Shown one piece after another: positions 60,795 through 64,000 of a DNA stretch of 64,000 nucleotides. The position numbers and the translations under genes are program-made. The stretch's first letter is position 1. Each line of letters starts with the position of its first letter. The notes beneath the pieces are model-generated. The model did no database searches. It saw only the letters and a list, made by a program, of their open reading frames with translations, and had not been told where the DNA came from. Source of the stretch: Hymenobacter mellowenesis (GTDB taxonomy: Bacteria > Bacteroidota > Bacteroidia > Cytophagales > Hymenobacteraceae); assembly GCF_030581005.1 (NCBI RefSeq), contig NZ_JAUQSX010000003.1, positions 434,001 through 498,000 on the forward strand, written 5' to 3'.

Positions 60795-61802
60795 ATGCCC
60801 CAACAACCCACTTTCTCCCTCGACCAGATTCAGGTGCCCATTGCGGCCGAAATGGAAGAGTTTGAGCACAAGTTCCGCCAGTCGATGCGCACCAAAGTGC
60901 TGCTGCTCGACAAGATAATGGGCTACATCGTGAAGCGCAAGGGCAAGCAAATCCGGCCCATGTTCGTGTTTCTCACGGCCCGCGCCACCCGCCCCGAGCC
61001 CGCCACCACCGCCCCGCTGCCCGACGCCTCCTTCCGCGGCGCGGCACTCATCGAGCTGCTGCACACCGCCACGCTGGTGCACGACGATGTGGTGGACGAA
61101 AGCAACTACCGCCGCGGCTTCTTTTCCATCAACGCGCTGTGGAAGAACAAGATTGCCGTGCTCGTGGGCGACTACCTGCTGTCGCGCGGCCTGCTGCTCT
61201 CGCTCGAAAACGACGATTTCGACCTGCTGAAAATCGTGAGCAACGCCGTGCGCGAGCTGAGTGAAGGCGAGCTGCTCCAAATCGAAAAAGCCCGCAAGCT
61301 CGACATCACCGAAGACGTTTATTTCGATATCATCCGGCAGAAAACGGCTTCGCTCATTGCCTCCTGCACGGCGGTAGGCGCGGCCTCCGTGGGCGCCGAT
61401 AAGGAGACGATTGAGCGGGCCCGCTTATTCGGCGAAAAGGTCGGCATCGCCTTTCAGATTAAGGACGACTTGTTCGACTACGGCACGGCCGAAATCGGCA
61501 AGCCGGTGGGCATCGACATCAAGGAAAAAAAGATGACGCTGCCGCTGATTTATGCCCTGCAGCACGCGTCTTGGCTGGAAAAGCGCAAGGTGATTTTCAA
61601 CGTGAAAAACAACGACGGCCACCGCGACCGGGTGCAGCAGGTGATTGAGTTCGTGAAGAAATCGGGCGGGCTGGACTACGCCATCAATACGATGAAAAAA
61701 TACCGCGACGACGCGCTGGAAATCCTGCACACCTTCCCGGAATCGCCCAGCCGCACGTCGCTGGAGGAGTTGATTAACTACACGATTGAGCGGGAAAAAT
61801 AG
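60795..61802 (+). CDS. polyprenyl diphosphate synthase
   Basis: A 335-residue trans-prenyltransferase that chains isopentenyl diphosphate onto an allylic primer, probably for the menaquinone side chain. KGKQIRPMFVFLTARAT holds the KR/R of the IPP site. The first aspartate motif is HDDVVDE at residues 96-102 and the second KDDLFDYGT at 223-231. QIEKARKLDITEDVYFDIIR QKTA lies in between. The ATG at 60795 was chosen because MPQQPTFSLDQIQVPI is a natural start; the upstream open frame is palindrome. The stop is the first part of the next palindrome's left arm. Confidence 0.92.
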   Translation: MPQQPTFSLDQIQVPIAAEMEEFEHKFRQSMRTKVLLLDKIMGYIVKRKGKQIRPMFVFLTARATRPEPATTAPLPDASFRGAALIELLHTATLVHDDVVDESNYRRGFFSINALWKNKIAVLVGDYLLSRGLLLSLENDDFDLLKIVSNAVRELSEGELLQIEKARKLDITEDVYFDIIRQKTASLIASCTAVGAASVGADKETIERARLFGEKVGIAFQIKDDLFDYGTAEIGKPVGIDIKEKKMTLPLIYALQHASWLEKRKVIFNVKNNDGHRDRVQQVIEFVKKSGGLDYAINTMKKYRDDALEILHTFPESPSRTSLEELINYTIEREK

Positions 61803-61983
61803 ACCACGGATTCGCTCGGATTTTTCGGATTTCACGGATTTTGTGGATGCTCTGACAACGTCAAATGAAACAGGCCGCCTTATAAGGCGGCCTGTTTCAT
61901 TTCTAAATGCACTCGTTGCGAAACAGCACGATAGCCGTCCACAAAATCCGTGAAATCCGAAAAATCCGAGCGAATCCGTGGTC
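61802..61983. repeat. nested palindromic repeat with perfect 46-base arms
   Basis: Arms of 46 bases (61802-61847 and 61938-61983) are perfect inverses with an unusual composition: GGATTTTTCGGATTTCACGG and similar runs. The 90-base centre contains a perfect 40-base palindrome. The left arm starts at the last base of the polyprenyl synthase stop and the right arm ends one base before the stop of the convergent gene. Confidence 0.95.
61863..61902. terminator. perfect 40-base palindrome, two-way terminator
   Basis: ATGAAACAGGCCGCCTTATA and its inverse form a continuous palindrome from 61863 to 61902, with CATTT after the stem in both directions. It lies inside the larger repeat between two convergent genes. 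Confidence 0.75.
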
Positions 61984-62280
61984 CTATTCCGCCACCTGGT
62001 AGCTCACTGCCTTCGCGTCGCTCACCTTGAACGTCACGCCATCAAACGAACTGTCGACTTCCAGCGAGTGGGTCATTTCGCAGCCGGGGCACTTGATTTC
62101 CTCGATTTCGTGGTTGTCGGCGTGCGCGGGCGAGTCGGCCTGGTCGTTGGGGGCGGGCACGCCGATGAGGTCGGTGAAGACTTCGGTGTGGCACTTGGTG
62201 CACTCAAACTTGAGGCCGACGGCGCGGCCTTGCAAATCGGCGAGCGGAGCGGGCGAGCTGGGGTTTTGCTGAATCCACAT
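61984..62280 (-). CDS. small CxxC (zinc-ribbon-like) protein
   Basis: A 98-residue protein. FECTKCHTEVFTDLIG and EIKCPGCEMTHSLEV give two CxxC pairs about 45 residues apart, a likely zinc-binding ribbon. The surroundings are acidic (ADSPAHADNHEIEE), with strands at the end (DGVTFKVSDAKAVSYQV). It has no signal peptide and is probably cytoplasmic. I do not recognise the family. It converges on the polyprenyl synthase gene and is divergent from the P450 gene. Confidence 0.65.
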   Translation of the reverse strand: MWIQQNPSSPAPLADLQGRAVGLKFECTKCHTEVFTDLIGVPAPNDQADSPAHADNHEIEEIKCPGCEMTHSLEVDSSFDGVTFKVSDAKAVSYQVAE

Positions 62281-62431
62281 AGGGAAAGGGTGTTGGAGGA
62301 AAGAAAAGAAAGATGCTGGGCCGTGGGGCCCGTTTCGGCTTTACGCGGCCGAACCGAAAAAAGATGGGCCCGCTCCGGCAGGGTGGTATTTTTGGGAAGC
62401 CGGCGCGTTGCGGGCCGTGAAATCAATTAAC

Positions 62432-63835
62432 ATGAAAGCACCCGAAAACGCCGCCGAAAGCCCGTTTCACCTCCCCCGGCTGCCGCGCTGGCGCTCCCTG
62501 CTGCGCTCCTTCGCGCTGGCCAAAGACCCGCTGCCGGTGCTCAACGACACACTGGCACACTACGGCGACACGGTAGAGCTTTACATCGGCGGGGTGGAGA
62601 AAAGCATCCTCACCCGCGACCCCGGCCTGACGCAGCACATCCTCCAGAAAAACAACCGCAACTACGCCAAATCGAAGTTTACGCGGGGCTTCTCGCGCTA
62701 CATCGGCCACGGCCTGCTCACCAACGACGGGCCCGACTGGCTGCGGCAGCGCCGGCTTATTCAGCCCGGCTTCCACCGGCAGCGCGTGGCCGCCCTCACG
62801 GGCCTGATGCAGGAAATCACCAGTGAGACGCTGGCGCCGCTGGTGGCCCGGGCGCAAGCAAATGAGGGCGCCACCACCGTGGAAGTGCACGAATTAATGA
62901 CTCGGCTCACGTTCCGCATCATCGCGCGCTCGGTGTTCAGCACCAACTTTCCGGAGGCGGAGCTGGACCGGCTGGCGCGGCTCATTACCGAGATTCAGGC
63001 GTTTTTCGTGCGCTCCATCCGGCAGCCCTACCTCAAGCCGTGGTTCCACTTTCGGGGCCGGTTCAAGTATCACGATGCGCTGGCCACCGAGCTGCGCGAG
63101 TTGCTGGGCAACCTCATTGCGCAGCGCCAGCGCGACAATGCCCAGCCCCACGCCACCCCGCCCGACGACCTGTTGCAGATGCTACTCGATGTGCGCTACG
63201 AAGACACCGGCGAGCCGATGACACCCGAGCGCGTGCTCGACGAGGCCCTCATCCTGCTCATTGCCGGCCACGAAACCAGCGCCAACGCCCTCACCTGGCT
63301 CACCTACCTGCTGGCCCACCACCCGCAGGAGGCCGCCGCCATTCGCACCGATATGGACGCGGTATTAGCCGGACGGAAGCCGGTTTTTGAAGACCTGCCG
63401 CGCCTGGGCCGGGCCCTGCACGCCGTGCAGGAAACCATGCGCCGCTACCCGCCCGCCTGGATGGTGGACCGCGTGGCCCTGGCCGACGACGAGTATCAGG
63501 GCCTGCACATCCCGAAGGGCACGCTGTTTTCGCTCTACTTCCACGGCCTGCATCACGACCCCAAGTACTGGCCCGAGCCCGAGCAGTTCCGGCCCAGCCG
63601 CTTCGCGCCCGGCCAGGCCCGCCCGGTGCAGGCCAACGCCTACATACCCTTCGGCGGTGGGCCGCGCCTGTGCATCGGCATGCAGTTCGCCCTCACCGAG
63701 ATGCAACTCGTGACGCTGGAGTTGCTGCGGCTGTTCGAGATTGAGTGGGTGGCCGGGCAGCGTCCGGTGACGATGCAGCCCCTCATCACCCTGCGGCCCA
63801 AAGGAGACTTTCGGGTGCAGCTGCGGCTGCGTTAA
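62432..63835 (+). CDS. cytochrome P450
   Basis: A 467-residue soluble P450. The oxygen-binding I-helix motif AGHETSAN is at about residues 278-285, ETMRR (ExxR) at about 334-338, and the heme loop FGGGPRLCIG at about 407-416 with the thiolate Cys414. NDGPDWLRQRRLIQPGFH is the C-helix region. The sequence is closest in layout to CYP102/CYP110-like bacterial fatty-acid or terpene hydroxylases, but no substrate can be named. No ferredoxin or reductase lies next to it. The ATG at 62432 follows AATTAAC; an upstream in-frame ATG at 62408 is possible. Confidence 0.93.
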   Translation: MKAPENAAESPFHLPRLPRWRSLLRSFALAKDPLPVLNDTLAHYGDTVELYIGGVEKSILTRDPGLTQHILQKNNRNYAKSKFTRGFSRYIGHGLLTNDGPDWLRQRRLIQPGFHRQRVAALTGLMQEITSETLAPLVARAQANEGATTVEVHELMTRLTFRIIARSVFSTNFPEAELDRLARLITEIQAFFVRSIRQPYLKPWFHFRGRFKYHDALATELRELLGNLIAQRQRDNAQPHATPPDDLLQMLLDVRYEDTGEPMTPERVLDEALILLIAGHETSANALTWLTYLLAHHPQEAAAIRTDMDAVLAGRKPVFEDLPRLGRALHAVQETMRRYPPAWMVDRVALADDEYQGLHIPKGTLFSLYFHGLHHDPKYWPEPEQFRPSRFAPGQARPVQANAYIPFGGGPRLCIGMQFALTEMQLVTLELLRLFEIEWVAGQRPVTMQPLITLRPKGDFRVQLRLR

Positions 63836-63838
63836 AAA

Positions 63839-63882
63839 AGAAGAATCCCCAAAGTGGCGCTTCGGGGATTCTTCTTTTTTTC
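63839..63882 (+). terminator. rho-independent terminator of the P450 gene
   Basis: AGAAGAATCCCC and GGGGATTCTTCT form a twelve-pair stem with a 13-base loop, followed by seven T. It begins three bases after the P450 stop. Confidence 0.9.
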
Positions 63883-63894
63883 AGAAATCCATTC

Positions 63895-63986
63895 AGTGAA
63901 GCTGTTCAAAAAGCTGCAAAAACGGCGTAAAGACGCAAGTATGCGTCTCTACATTTGGCGAGCCGGTTTTCTGAACGGCTTCAACT
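63895..63986. repeat. nested palindromic repeat, 'GTAAAGACGCA' type
   Basis: Outer arms AGTGAAGCTGTTCAAAAAGC (63895-63914) and the imperfect inverse at 63965-63986 enclose an inner hairpin, GTAAAGACGCA (63927-63937) with TGCGTCTCTAC (63942-63952), one mismatch and a four-base loop. It closes the window and has the same layout as the other intergenic palindromes. Confidence 0.7.
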
Positions 63987-64000
63987 TCTAAGCCAAGTGG

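Noticed and set aside
1..64000. CRISPR arrays, tRNA or rRNA genes, and transposase genes
   Set aside because: No short direct repeats with regular spacers, no tRNA-like or rRNA-like segments, and no DDE, Y1 or serine transposase motifs were seen by reading; a tRNAscan or profile search could still find a short one.

Overview
The window is GC-rich bacterial chromosome from a member of the Bacteroidota, most likely Hymenobacter or a close relative in the Cytophagales. The reasons are two long proteins ending in gliding-motility type (type B) T9SS sorting domains, a secreted phospholipase-D-like protein ending in a type A T9SS domain, an sdhC-sdhA-sdhB succinate dehydrogenase of the Bacteroidota kind, promoter-like TAnnTTTG/TAnnTTCG boxes just before start codons, almost no Shine-Dalgarno sequences, and many long palindromic intergenic repeats. 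The genus is inferred. No tRNA, rRNA, CRISPR array or insertion-sequence transposase was recognised, and no stretch over 300 bases lacks a gene.

Layout. 1-9 kb: SUI1-type initiation factor, DUF1622 membrane protein, KdsB (LPS Kdo activation), LysM/double-psi-barrel protein, TIGR02757 protein, three small membrane proteins of similar layout (the middle one frameshifted) and MutS2. 9-15 kb: YiaA-like membrane protein, CDP-alcohol phosphatidyltransferase-like protein, DUF4919 protein, the T9SS phospholipase D and a truncated paralogue of its N-terminal half. 15-24 kb: MurB divergent from KptA, a FucP-type sugar transporter, a retropepsin-like protease, a THUMP/RlmL-like rRNA methyltransferase, RecQ and a DUF2306 protein. 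24-28.7 kb: four tandem secreted paralogues of a family I do not recognise, followed by a LexA-like XRE/S24 regulator. 29-42 kb: pirin, outer-membrane proteins, fasciclin lipoprotein, M2 dipeptidase, MtfA-like peptidase with a SEC-C tail, two paralogous outer-membrane proteins, LMW phosphatase, DbpA-like helicase, YihY and DUF2062 proteins. 42-48 kb: FMN reductase, MATE exporter, a TIR protein with a lysine/alanine-rich tail, two MFS transporters and a DUF3817 protein. 48-58 kb: sdhCAB and the two T9SS type B proteins. 58-64 kb: FabD, FolK, alpha/beta hydrolase, polyprenyl synthetase, a CxxC protein and a cytochrome P450.

Most genes are housekeeping or cell-envelope genes in short transcription units. 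The likely novelties are (i) at least fourteen long palindromic repeats lying between genes and often reaching the stop codons, with one six-copy family showing arm variation that is mirrored in both arms and loops of graded length; (ii) the four-gene lipoprotein array with an invariant NDEWWA motif; (iii) the TIR protein with a histone-H1-like tail; and (iv) a recurrent promoter-like box exactly four bases before start codons, suggesting leaderless mRNAs.
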